Of a stretch of DNA of 64,000 bases, positions 34,011-42,071 are shown piece by piece. The stretch comes from Lysinibacillus fusiformis (GTDB lineage: Bacteria > Bacillota > Bacilli > Bacillales_A > Planococcaceae): assembly GCF_016925635.1 (NCBI RefSeq), contig NZ_CP070490.1, forward strand, positions 3,726,001-3,790,000, written 5' to 3'. How positions within the stretch are numbered: the stretch's first letter is position 1; each line of letters begins with the position of its first letter. The position numbers and the translations under genes are program-made. Below the pieces are notes generated by a model. The model saw nothing but the letters and a program-made list of their open reading frames with translations, was not told the origin of the DNA and made no database searches.

Positions 34011-35010
34011 AGAAGGTCGAAAAAAACAACGGAAATGGTTGTTCATTTGGCTAGTGGTCACCTTATTCATTTTTGTAATGGGGATTTCATTAGGTGCCGC
34101 ATCCGTATCTTTTGATCGAATTATCCCGACCTTGTTGGGCGATGGTAGTTTTAAAGAGTCGTTCGTGCTATTTTCCGTTCGTTTACCAAGAATGTTTGTG
34201 CTAGCGGCTGCGGGTATGGCATTAGCGCTGGCGGGTGCCGTATTGCAGGGGGTGACCCGCAATGATTTAGCGGACCCAGGGATTATTGGCATAAGTGCTG
34301 GGGCAGGTGTTGGGATTACAGTCTTTTATTTGCTAGTAAATGGCGACCTTCCTCACTTTGCCTATATTTTACCGATTGTCGGCTTTTGTAGTGCCTTAGT
34401 GACAGCCCTGTGCATTTACTTTTTCTCTTATCAGCGTAATAAGGGCGTACATCCTGTGCAGTTTATTTTAGTAGGGGTTGGCGTAGCATCCGCCTTATCA
34501 GGGGTCATGATGGTGTTAATTTCCTCCGCTGAGCGTAGTGATGTACAATTTATTGCACAATGGCTAGCCGGAAATGTGTGGGGCACAGATTGGCCATTTT
34601 TCTGGGCGTTAGTGCCTTGGCTTGTACTGGGTATCCCGTACATTTTCTATAAAGCGAATGTGTTAAATGTCTTGGCCATGACGGAGCAAACAGCAGTCGG
34701 CCTCGGTATGAATATTGGGCGAGAACGTTTGCGATTATTAATTGTCGCCGTTGCGCTAGCGGCAGCTGCTGTATCGGTAACAGGTGGTGTAGCCTTCATC
34801 GGTTTGATGGCTCCGCATATTGCGAAACAGCTTGTTGGCCCACGCTACCAATTCTTTTTACCACTGACCTTATTCATTGGCGCAAGCTTGCTAATGCTGG
34901 CTGATACCATTGGGCGTGTAGCCATTGCAAGTGCAACAGTTCCTGCTGGTATTGTTGTTGTGTTTATTGGCGCACCCTACTTCCTGTATTTATTGCGGAA
35001 GAATGTGTAG
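34003..35010 (+). CDS. Iron-siderophore ABC transporter permease 2 (FecCD family)
   Basis: A 335-residue permease with the same motifs (SVRLPRMFVLAAAGMALALAG, VTRNDLADPGIIG, GGVAFIGLMAPHIAK). It starts at TTG inside the end of permease 1, after GGGAGG. Last gene of the operon; a stem CGAAAGA/TCTTTCG (about 35040-35057) and a strong terminator at 35111 follow. Confidence 0.93.
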   Translation: MFKEGRKKQRKWLFIWLVVTLFIFVMGISLGAASVSFDRIIPTLLGDGSFKESFVLFSVRLPRMFVLAAAGMALALAGAVLQGVTRNDLADPGIIGISAGAGVGITVFYLLVNGDLPHFAYILPIVGFCSALVTALCIYFFSYQRNKGVHPVQFILVGVGVASALSGVMMVLISSAERSDVQFIAQWLAGNVWGTDWPFFWALVPWLVLGIPYIFYKANVLNVLAMTEQTAVGLGMNIGRERLRLLIVAVALAAAAVSVTGGVAFIGLMAPHIAKQLVGPRYQFFLPLTLFIGASLLMLADTIGRVAIASATVPAGIVVVFIGAPYFLYLLRKNV

Positions 35011-35110
35011 AAACGTATTAGCAAACGTTAGTTGTTGCTCGAAAGAACAGTCTTTCGATCTACTAAAAATTGTGAAAAATTGATTTTGCAATATCTATCT
35101 TTTAAGTTTT

Positions 35111-35142
35111 TGAGAACCTCATTTGTTGAGGTTCTTTTTTTA
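35111..35142 (+). terminator. Rho-independent terminator after the siderophore operon
   Basis: AGAACCTCA (35113-35121) pairs with TGAGGTTCT (35127-35135), followed by TTTTTT. Confidence 0.92.
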
Positions 35143-35167
35143 TATAATCAGGGCAGGAGGTGAATAC

Positions 35168-36109
35168 ATGATTCTATTAGCACGACAACCATCGGATTCT
35201 CAGAAAATACTAGAGGTGATGCTACGAAGATTGCCGCAGACGCACAATGACTACGCCTATTATAGTGAACGGTTGAGCCGTGTCCAAGCAGGGCTTGCTG
35301 GTGAACAGCGTGTCGATGCAGAATGGCTTGAGATCGATTTACCAACCCCCCATTATTTTCTCCATGATTTTCAAACCACGAATGGCTTCGGCTCTACCCA
35401 TCAAATGGACACCATTTTTCTCTGTCCCCATTTTTTACTCATCCTAGAAATCAAAAATATAACAGGAAATCTCTCATATGATGCCTCTTTTGCGCAGTTT
35501 ACACGTACGACCATGGATGGCACGGTGGAAGGAATGGCTAATCCATTTGTTCAGCTGGAGCGACATGTGGTTTGGATGAAAAAACTGTTCCAGCGAGAAC
35601 GTATCGATTTACCTGTTGTTCATGCGGTTGTACTGGCAACGAAAAATGGCATTTTAACAAAGGGTTTTGAGAGGCAACCTATATTTCATGTGACAGGGTT
35701 ACGATTTTATTTCCAAAAATGGATAGAGCGGCATCATCCTAGCGAAAGTGTAGATCTTTTGCGATTGGCGAACCTTCTATTATCCCTACACACGAAGTTG
35801 AAAAAAGAGGTAGAGCTGCCGCTTCAGGAAATGGTGAAAGGTGTGTTATGTCCACAATGTGGTACGGGACAGCGATTAAAGTATCACTATAAAAAATGGA
35901 TTTGCCCACGCTGTGGATTGGTGGATCGAGAAGCGCTGATGCGAACATTGGAAGATTACCGATTACTAGTCGGGCAGCAGGTAACCAATCGAAGCTTCCG
36001 CGAATTCTTTGGCATTGACTCGCCCGATTTAGCGTACAAGTTGTTACAGCAACTCCCTTTGCAAGCAGAGGGTGTCAAAAAACATAGGAAGTACTGGATT
36101 ATGGAATAA
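35168..36109 (+). CDS. NERD-domain protein with C-terminal zinc ribbon
   Basis: A 313-residue protein. Residues ~35-140 form a NERD domain (GEQRVDAEWLEI, HQMDTIFLCPHFLLILEIKNITGN), a nuclease-related fold whose D...E-x-K residues are present. The C-terminal part has a zinc ribbon CPQCGTG...CPRCG (about 233-258) and a helical tail. ATG 35168 follows GGCAGGAGGTG at 8 nt. Possibly involved in DNA processing; no partner is next to it. Monocistronic between terminators. Confidence 0.82.
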   Translation: MILLARQPSDSQKILEVMLRRLPQTHNDYAYYSERLSRVQAGLAGEQRVDAEWLEIDLPTPHYFLHDFQTTNGFGSTHQMDTIFLCPHFLLILEIKNITGNLSYDASFAQFTRTTMDGTVEGMANPFVQLERHVVWMKKLFQRERIDLPVVHAVVLATKNGILTKGFERQPIFHVTGLRFYFQKWIERHHPSESVDLLRLANLLLSLHTKLKKEVELPLQEMVKGVLCPQCGTGQRLKYHYKKWICPRCGLVDREALMRTLEDYRLLVGQQVTNRSFREFFGIDSPDLAYKLLQQLPLQAEGVKKHRKYWIME

Positions 36110-36123
36110 GGATATTAAAAACT

Positions 36124-36164
36124 AAGCAACTCATTCAAGCGGTCTGAATGAGTTGCTTTCATAG
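36124..36164 (+). terminator. Rho-independent terminator
   Basis: AAGCAACTCATTCA pairs with TGAATGAGTTGCTT (36145-36158), followed later by TTTTT. Confidence 0.88.
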
Positions 36165-36167
36165 TTT

Positions 36168-36223
36168 TTGAGGTGGATAGAACGCGAGAAGTAGCGGATA
36201 CAACAGAGAAAGTGGAGGATACG
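36168..36223 (+). repeat. GGATAG array C, left part (cut by IS element)
   Basis: Subunits GTGGATAGAACGCGAGAAGTA, GCGGATACAACAGAGAAAGTG and GAGGATACG lead directly into the IS left end; the sequence matches the array continuing at 37742. Confidence 0.92.
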
Positions 36224-36326
36224 GATTAAGTCCATATAATTGTGTAAAAAGAAAAGGGGTCATTTTCTCTCCTCTTGGTTAGAATGTTTTCAACCACGAA
36301 CACATTTTAAGAGAGGTAGATTAAAA

Positions 36327-37493
36327 ATGACCCAGTTACAGTTTAACCTAGACATGGATCTTTTAAAAGATTCCGTTATGAATTCCACTATTGATGCTGT
36401 TGTAAAGTCAGCTATTATTTTAGTCTTAAATGAATTTATGGAAAAAGAAAGAGATGCCTTCCTTCATGCATCTGCCTATGAACGTTCTAATGAGCGTCGT
36501 GATTACCGTAATGGGTACTATGAACGTGAACTGACTATGAGTATTGGTAAGATAAAACTAAAAGTTCCTAGAACGCGTCATGGTGAATTTTCTCCTACTG
36601 TTTTTGACAAGTATGCACGTTGTGATCAGGCATTTGTTCTTTCTATGCTGGAGATGGTTATTAATGGCGTCTCTACACGAAAAGTCACACATATTGTAGA
36701 ACAACTTTGCGGCGAATCCGTTTCTAAATCTTTTGTTTCTTCACTCACACAGAAACTGGATCCGATCGTGAACGAATGGGCAAATCGTCCATTAAACACC
36801 ATGTATTATCCTTTTGTTTTTGTAGATGCCATGTACATAAAAGTACGTGAACATCAACGTGTCGTATCAAAAGCTGTTTATATCGCTACGGCCATTACGG
36901 AAGAAAATAAACGCGAAATTATCGGTTTAAGTGTGGATCATGTTGAAAGTTTTGATAGTTGGAGCTCTTTTTTTAAACAACTCAAATCACGTGGACTTCA
37001 ATCACCTCAACTAGTGATTTCAGATGCTCATCAAGGGCTTCAAAAAGCGATACAGCGTGAATTTATCGGCACTGCTTGGCAAAGATGTAATGTGCATTTT
37101 AAACGAAATATTATCGAGAAGCTTCCTAAAAAAGACTCCGTCGATATCCGAATGATGATGAAGCGCATTTTTGAAGCCGTAACCCTTGAAGATATTCGAA
37201 AGTTTAAGGATGAATTAATGGACCAATTTGGAAATAATCCAAAGTACGAAAAAGCTCTTACTATCTTAGATGAAGGTTTCGAAGATACCATCCAATACAT
37301 GAATTATCCAGCAGATATACGCTGTCATATTCGAAGTACAAATTCACTTGAACGATTAAATCAAGAAGTGCGTAGAAGAGAAAAGGTCATACGAATCTTT
37401 CCAAATACGCAGTCTGCCTTTCGATTGGTAGGTGCTATTTTAATGCAGTATCAAGAAACGATTTACTCAAAGAAAAAAGGTTTAACCAAATAG
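36327..37493 (+). CDS. IS256-family (Mutator-like) transposase
   Basis: A 388-residue DDE transposase with no interruption. Catalytic residues by context are Asp167 (FVDAMY), Asp233 (VISDAHQGL) and Glu342 (STNSLERLNQEVRRR). The N-terminal RRDYRNGYYERELTMSIGKIKLKVPR region is the usual DNA-binding part. ATG 36327 follows GAGAGG at 10 nt. It is flanked by inverted repeats and a short target duplication, so the element may still be mobile. Confidence 0.95.
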   Translation: MTQLQFNLDMDLLKDSVMNSTIDAVVKSAIILVLNEFMEKERDAFLHASAYERSNERRDYRNGYYERELTMSIGKIKLKVPRTRHGEFSPTVFDKYARCDQAFVLSMLEMVINGVSTRKVTHIVEQLCGESVSKSFVSSLTQKLDPIVNEWANRPLNTMYYPFVFVDAMYIKVREHQRVVSKAVYIATAITEENKREIIGLSVDHVESFDSWSSFFKQLKSRGLQSPQLVISDAHQGLQKAIQREFIGTAWQRCNVHFKRNIIEKLPKKDSVDIRMMMKRIFEAVTLEDIRKFKDELMDQFGNNPKYEKALTILDEGFEDTIQYMNYPADIRCHIRSTNSLERLNQEVRRREKVIRIFPNTQSAFRLVGAILMQYQETIYSKKKGLTK

Positions 37494-37507
37494 AACAAGT
37501 ATTTTTC

Positions 37508-37618
37508 AACGTATCTTCCATTCATGGAGTATTCCACAAGCAGTAAAGGCTATCAAAGTGAAAAGAGCCTTTGACAGCCTTTACTGCCTGTGGAGATATA
37601 AACCCATGGAAGTTACGG
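37508..37618. other. Long nested inverted repeat in the IS 3' non-coding region
   Basis: CCACAAGCAGTAAAGGCT (37534-37551) pairs with AGCCTTTACTGCCTGTGG (37576-37593) with one mismatch; adjoining TCAAAG/CTTTGA extends the stem to ~25 bp with a 9-nt loop. Further out CTTCCAT and ATGGAAG also pair. No T-run follows, so it is not a standard terminator. Confidence 0.75.
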
Positions 37619-37741
37619 GCAAAAAAATGGTAGTGTTGTTAAATGGATAAACAAAATTTGGCTACACCAATCAAGAGCTATGAATAAACGCTAGGTTGAA
37701 AACTTCTGTATAGAATTTTACACAATAATTAGGACTTGACT

Positions 37742-38010
37742 CGGATACGCAATAAGTAGGTGGATAGAAAAGGAAAAGTAGCGGATAGAACGTGAGAAGT
37801 GGTGGATACAGCAGAGAAAGTGGAGGATACGCAATAAGTAGGTGGATAGAGAAGGGAAAGTAGCGGATAGAACGCGAGAAGTGGTGGATACAGCAGAGAA
37901 AGTGGAGGATACACAATAAATTAGTGGATAGAACAAGAAAAGTTGCGGATAGAACGTGAGAAGTGGTGGATACAGCAGAGAAAGTGGCGGATACACGCAT
38001 CAAGATGAGG
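37742..38010 (+). repeat. GGATAG array C, right part (82-bp units)
   Basis: GTGGATAG begins units at 37760, 37842 and 37924, exactly 82 bp apart. Each has four subunits: GTGGATAGAAAAGGAAAAGTA, GCGGATAGAACGTGAGAAGTG, GTGGATACAGCAGAGAAAGTG and a 19-nt GAGGATACGCAATAAGTAG. Open frames on the minus strand here are repeat shadows. The remaining ~130 bases to the MarR gene contain its regulatory region. Confidence 0.95.
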
Positions 38011-38101
38011 ATGGATTCTCCGAAAAGTATGCTAAATCTACCTCCTTTCTGAGCGAGGGTTCGCTTATTTCCTACTAGACAAATAGAGATTTTGGGTATA
38101 T

Positions 38102-38118
38102 AGTTAGCTAGGCTAACT
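38102..38118. promoter_or_regulatory. Palindrome upstream of marR-family gene
   Basis: AGTTAGC (38102-38108) and GCTAACT (38112-38118) form a perfect 7-bp inverted repeat around TAG, 22 bases before the MarR start; a likely MarR operator controlling the regulator and efflux genes. Confidence 0.68.
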
Positions 38119-38139
38119 AATTTAAAAGGAAGTGATAGT

Positions 38140-38559
38140 GTGACAATTGAACAGGAATTTTTTAATCAGTACCGCTTAATGTATCGGCCATTTATTAATC
38201 AGCTGAATGTACAGCTTGAACCCTATCAGTTATATAGCTCGCAGTGGGCAGTGCTTCGTTTCTTGAATGATAGGGGGCCACATTCATTTGTAGATATCGC
38301 GAACTTCATGTCTATAGAGAAGCCAAGTGTCACGAAGCTTGTACATAAACTTGTGGAGCTGGGCTATGTGGAAACGATGGCAGGTAAGGATAAGCGTGAA
38401 AAGCTTGTACATCTATCAAAGCATGGGGAAGAGCTTGTGCAGGAAATAAAGTCGCATTTGAGTCCGTTTTTTGAGCAGGCACTGGCAGGTGTGCCCAAGC
38501 AAGATATTGACATTGCGACACAGGTTTTAGCAAGAATTTGTATGAATATCAATCAATAG
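38140..38559 (+). CDS. MarR-family transcriptional regulator
   Basis: A 139-residue winged-helix regulator. The recognition region is FVDIANFMSIEKPSVTKLVHKLVELGYVETM, followed by the wing DKREKLVHLSKHG (residues ~50-100). It starts at GTG after AAAGGAAGTG. A palindrome 22 bases upstream is a candidate operator. Its stop lies 11 bases before the MFS gene start, so it probably represses its own operon until a small-molecule ligand binds. Confidence 0.92.
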   Translation: MTIEQEFFNQYRLMYRPFINQLNVQLEPYQLYSSQWAVLRFLNDRGPHSFVDIANFMSIEKPSVTKLVHKLVELGYVETMAGKDKREKLVHLSKHGEELVQEIKSHLSPFFEQALAGVPKQDIDIATQVLARICMNINQ

Positions 38560-38570
38560 GAGAGAGTAAC

Positions 38571-39770
38571 GTGGAAGCAACCAGAAAGAAACTATGGACA
38601 AAGGATTTTTTAATTGTCTCACTTATTAATTTTACCATTACGTTAATCTTTTATTTATTAATGGTGACGATTGCGGCTTATGCGGTGGAGCATTTTAATG
38701 CCTCTACAAGTACAGCAGGGCTTGTATCGAGCATTTTTATTATCGGGACACTATTAGGTCGTCTTGGGACAGGGCGTATTATTGGTGACTGGGGTAGCAA
38801 AAAAACATTATTTTGCGGATTGCTATTATTTATGTTGTCAACGATGTCTTATTTTATAGCAGGCAGTCTACCACTGCTGATGGCCAATCGTTTAATACAG
38901 GGGATTGCACTAGGAATTGCCAGTACAGCTACAGGTACGATTATTGCACAAATTTTACCAGCAGAGCGTCGTGGGGAAGGGATTGGTTATTATAGCCTAA
39001 GTGCGATTTTAGCCACAGCCATTGGCCCATTTGTCGGCATATTATTAACACAGCTGTTTGAAGATTATCGTATGATCTTTGCAGTCGATTCTGTTTTAGC
39101 TATTATTTGTTTCTTTATGTATTTCATGGTGACCGTGCCAGATGCACCGAAAAAAGCGAAGGATACAGCTGCGAAGGCTGGCTTTAAAGTGACGAACTTT
39201 ATTGAAATGCGCGCAGTACCGATTGCCTTTGTGGCACTTGTGATTGGCTTTGCGTATTCAGGTGTCATGTCGTTTATGACGTTTTATGCAAAGGAGCTAG
39301 ATTTAGTATCAGCAGGTAGCTACTTCTTTATTATCTATGCTATTGTCATTTTGGCTACACGTCCATTTACAGGGAAATTGCTTGATACAAGAGGGGCAAA
39401 TATCATTATCTATCCATGCTTAGTGTTGTTTGCAATAGGCATGTATGCCTTTAGCTCAGCAACAACTACGATTGCCTTTTTAATCGCTGCCGCTTGTATC
39501 GGGATTGGCTATGGAAACTTCAACTCGGTGGCACAGGCAATTGCCATCAAAGTAACACCAAATGAGCGTTTAGGACTTGCGACATCTACGTATTTTATTT
39601 TTTATGATTTAGGCTTAGGTGTCGGGCCTTATTTCTTAGGTTTATTTGTACCCTCTATGGGCTACAGCTCGATTTTCTTCTCGATGGTCTTTGTTATTTT
39701 AGTGTCGATTGTGCTTTATTACCTTTTACATGGAAAACATGAAAATTTGAAACAAGCAAAAATTTTGTAG
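38571..39770 (+). CDS. MFS transporter (drug-efflux type)
   Basis: A ~399-residue, 12-helix major facilitator. The motif A loop is LLGRLGTGRIIGDWGSKKTL, and further signatures include ANRLIQGIALGIASTATGTI and ILPAERRGEGIGYY in the 4/5 region. GTG 38571 (VEATRKK) follows AGGAGAG; the frame runs 33 bases further upstream into marR without RBS. Pairing with MarR suggests inducible export of toxic compounds. A long terminator follows. Confidence 0.9.
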   Translation: MEATRKKLWTKDFLIVSLINFTITLIFYLLMVTIAAYAVEHFNASTSTAGLVSSIFIIGTLLGRLGTGRIIGDWGSKKTLFCGLLLFMLSTMSYFIAGSLPLLMANRLIQGIALGIASTATGTIIAQILPAERRGEGIGYYSLSAILATAIGPFVGILLTQLFEDYRMIFAVDSVLAIICFFMYFMVTVPDAPKKAKDTAAKAGFKVTNFIEMRAVPIAFVALVIGFAYSGVMSFMTFYAKELDLVSAGSYFFIIYAIVILATRPFTGKLLDTRGANIIIYPCLVLFAIGMYAFSSATTTIAFLIAAACIGIGYGNFNSVAQAIAIKVTPNERLGLATSTYFIFYDLGLGVGPYFLGLFVPSMGYSSIFFSMVFVILVSIVLYYLLHGKHENLKQAKIL

Positions 39771-39787
39771 ATTAGAATCATTATATT

Positions 39788-39852
39788 GTAGAAAAAACGT
39801 CTTTTTTCTAGTTGTTCGTAAAGAATAACTGAAAAATGACGTTTTTTTCTAT
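39788..39852 (+). terminator. Long hairpin terminator
   Basis: AAAAAACGTC pairs with GACGTTTTTT, enclosing TTTTTC/GAAAAA and AGTTGTTC/GAATAACT; an almost continuous ~25-bp stem with a T-run. Confidence 0.88.
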
Positions 39853-39875
39853 TTACAAAAATAGTTGTTGCAATA

Positions 39876-39898
39876 GATGATGATAATCATTATCATCA
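39876..39898. promoter_or_regulatory. Fur box upstream of efeO-efeB-efeU
   Basis: TGATGATAATCATTATCATC contains the overlapping inverted hexamers of the Fur consensus (GATAAT/ATTATC), about 40 bases before the efeO start. Indicates iron repression of the importer. Confidence 0.9.
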
Positions 39899-39932
39899 CA
39901 ATATAAAACAAATTCGGAAGTAGGTACGAAGT

Positions 39933-40802
39933 ATGAAAAACAAATCATTTTTGTCGGTATTAGTAGCAGGAGGCATTTTAATGGCTGGCTGTGGCAATAC
40001 AGAAGAAGTAAAAAAAGAAGATAAGCCAGCAACAGAACAGGCGGAGCAAGCTACAAAAGAGGTGGATTTATCTTCTGAATTATCAGCCTATCAACAATTT
40101 GCGTTAGAGCAAATGGATCAATTTTTACTAGATACAGAGAAATTTGTGAACCTATTCAAAGCAGGCGATATTGAAGGGGCAAAGGAAGCGTATGCGCCAG
40201 CACGTATGTATTTTGAACGCTCTGAGCCAATTGCGGAAAGCTTCGGTGATCTTGACCCTCGCATCGATGGACGTTTAGCAGATATTCAAGAAGAAGGTAA
40301 GGGTGAGGAAGAATGGTCAGGCTACCATAAGCTTGAGTATGCTCTTTGGGAAGAAAATACAACAAAAGGTTATGAGGCTGTAGCAGATCAGCTTCTTGCA
40401 GATGCGAAGGAATTGCATGCACTTGTGCAAACAGTGGAAGTGACACCTGACTTAATGATTACAGGTGCAGTAGATTTATTAAATGAAGTATCAACATCTA
40501 AAATTACAGGTGAGGAAGAAATTTACTCTCATACAGACCTTTATGATTTTAAAGCGAATATTGAAGGCGCAGAAAAAATCTTTGAGATTTTACGCTCAAA
40601 ATTAGAAGCAAAAGATTCTACATTAGTGGCAACACTTGATGAAAAATTCAAAGCAGTAGACGATTTATTAGCACAGCATACAACGGCTGATGGTGGCTAT
40701 ATATCTTACGAAGAATTAACGGAGGAAAACACAAAAGCACTGGCAGCAGCGGTGAATCAGCTTGGAGAACCATTAAGTCAAATGGGTATCATTTTGGAGT
40801 GA
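39933..40802 (+). CDS. efeO: EfeO/EfeM-type iron-uptake lipoprotein
   Basis: A 289-residue lipoprotein (lipobox MAGC, Cys20) with an acidic linker and an imelysin/EfeO M75 domain: LSAYQQFALEQMDQFL, EAYAPARMYFERSEPIAESFGDLDPRIDGR and the GYHKLEYALWE motif (GxHxxE metal motif). B. subtilis YwbM/EfeO is the counterpart. It should bind ferric or ferrous iron outside the membrane and pass it to EfeU. First gene of a three-gene operon behind a Fur box. Confidence 0.9.
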   Translation: MKNKSFLSVLVAGGILMAGCGNTEEVKKEDKPATEQAEQATKEVDLSSELSAYQQFALEQMDQFLLDTEKFVNLFKAGDIEGAKEAYAPARMYFERSEPIAESFGDLDPRIDGRLADIQEEGKGEEEWSGYHKLEYALWEENTTKGYEAVADQLLADAKELHALVQTVEVTPDLMITGAVDLLNEVSTSKITGEEEIYSHTDLYDFKANIEGAEKIFEILRSKLEAKDSTLVATLDEKFKAVDDLLAQHTTADGGYISYEELTEENTKALAAAVNQLGEPLSQMGIILE

Positions 40803-40811
40803 ACATAAACA

Positions 40812-42071
40812 ATGACAACGTCAAACGAGGAAAAATTTATAAATAAAAAAATTTCTAGACGTGATATGTTAAAGCTAACAGGTATCGGTGTGGCAGGTGT
40901 TGCCATCGGTGCCTCTGGCTTGGGTGGTGTCATGAAAGCAATGGGCTATGATGTCTTTGAGCCAGTAGCAGATAGCACGACGGCTAGCAATAAGGTCAAT
41001 TTCTATGGCAAGCATCAGTCGGGTATCGTGACACCTGTACAGACGAATATTTATTTTGCTTCTTTAGATGTATTAGTGACATCAAAGAAGGAACTACAAG
41101 CGTTGTTCCAGCAATGGACACCCCTTGTGGTGCGTTTAATGAATGGTGAAGTCATGGTCGATGTATCGACAAATACAAGAGTGCCAACTGGCGATACCGG
41201 AGAGGCAGAGGGCTTAGATGCATCTAATCTATCCATTACCATTGGTGTCGGGCCTTCATTATTCGATAAACTGGGCATCCAGCATTTAAAACCAGCGGAG
41301 CTAAAGGATTTACCACATTTCCCTAAAGATCAGCTACAGAAAGAATACACAGGTGGTGATTTGTGTATTCAGGCTTGTGCAGATGATCCGCAGGTGGCCT
41401 TCCATGCTGTTCGTAATCTAGTACGAGCTGCTTCAGGTAAAGTAGAAATAAAATGGTCACAGGCGGGCTTTAACTCGTTTCCAGCTAGTGGAGGGACACC
41501 ACGAAACCTCTTCGCATTTAAGGACGGTACTGTAAATCCAGTCATTACGGATGAAAAAGACTTAAATGAGGTCGTGTGGGTGGATAAAGGCTGGTTAAAG
41601 GGTGGCTCTTATTTAATTGCACGTAAAGTTCAAATGCATCTTGAAACTTGGGATCGTACATCATTGAAAGATCAAGAGGCAACATTTGGCCGTTACCGCG
41701 ACAGTGGGGCACCTTTTGGCAAAACAAAGGAATTCGATGATTTTAATGTAGAGGCAAAGGATGATAAGGGCAATTATATAATGCCTGATACATCACATGT
41801 CCATTTGGCGCGGAAATCAGGTGCGCGTATTTTGCGACGCTCTTATTCTTATGCGTCAGGCGTGATGTCGAATACAGGGACCCATGATGCGGGGCTAATC
41901 TTTATCTCTTTTCAAAAAGACCCAGCCCAATTTACAACCATCCAAAATAGCTTAGGGCGTATGGATAAAATGAATGAGTACATTACCCATCGAGGCAGTG
42001 CCGTGTTTGCTTGCTTCCCTGGTGTACAAAAGGGGAGTTATTTAGGTGAAGCACTTTTTAACGCGCTGTAG
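40812..42071 (+). CDS. efeB: EfeB-type Tat-exported DyP haem peroxidase
   Basis: A 419-residue protein with a twin-arginine signal (SRRDMLKLTGIGVAGVAIG) and a DyP peroxidase fold. The FKDGTVNP sequence holds the DyP GxxDG-type distal Asp, HVHLARKSGARILRRSYSY contains a likely haem-ligand His and the conserved Arg. It probably oxidises ferrous iron so that EfeU can import ferric iron (known for B. subtilis YwbN). Its end overlaps efeU by 26 bases. Confidence 0.92.
   Translation: MTTSNEEKFINKKISRRDMLKLTGIGVAGVAIGASGLGGVMKAMGYDVFEPVADSTTASNKVNFYGKHQSGIVTPVQTNIYFASLDVLVTSKKELQALFQQWTPLVVRLMNGEVMVDVSTNTRVPTGDTGEAEGLDASNLSITIGVGPSLFDKLGIQHLKPAELKDLPHFPKDQLQKEYTGGDLCIQACADDPQVAFHAVRNLVRAASGKVEIKWSQAGFNSFPASGGTPRNLFAFKDGTVNPVITDEKDLNEVVWVDKGWLKGGSYLIARKVQMHLETWDRTSLKDQEATFGRYRDSGAPFGKTKEFDDFNVEAKDDKGNYIMPDTSHVHLARKSGARILRRSYSYASGVMSNTGTHDAGLIFISFQKDPAQFTTIQNSLGRMDKMNEYITHRGSAVFACFPGVQKGSYLGEALFNAL

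Larger units (their letters stand above)
36224..37741 (+). mobile_element. IS256-family insertion sequence, apparently complete
   Basis: About 1518 bp. The ends are imperfect inverted repeats: left GATTAAGTCC...ATTGTGTAAAA and right (reverse complement) AGTCAAGTCC...ATTGTGTAAAA. It is flanked by AGGATACG (36216-36223) and CGGATACG (37742-37749), an 8-bp target duplication with one mismatch. It carries one intact transposase. The ~248 bases between transposase stop and right end are non-coding and form a long nested inverted repeat. Confidence 0.88.

Noticed and set aside
37671-38003. Overlapping minus-strand open frames over array C
   Set aside because: Three frames are open at once across the same repeat, which is a composition effect; the 82-bp unit is not a multiple of three.
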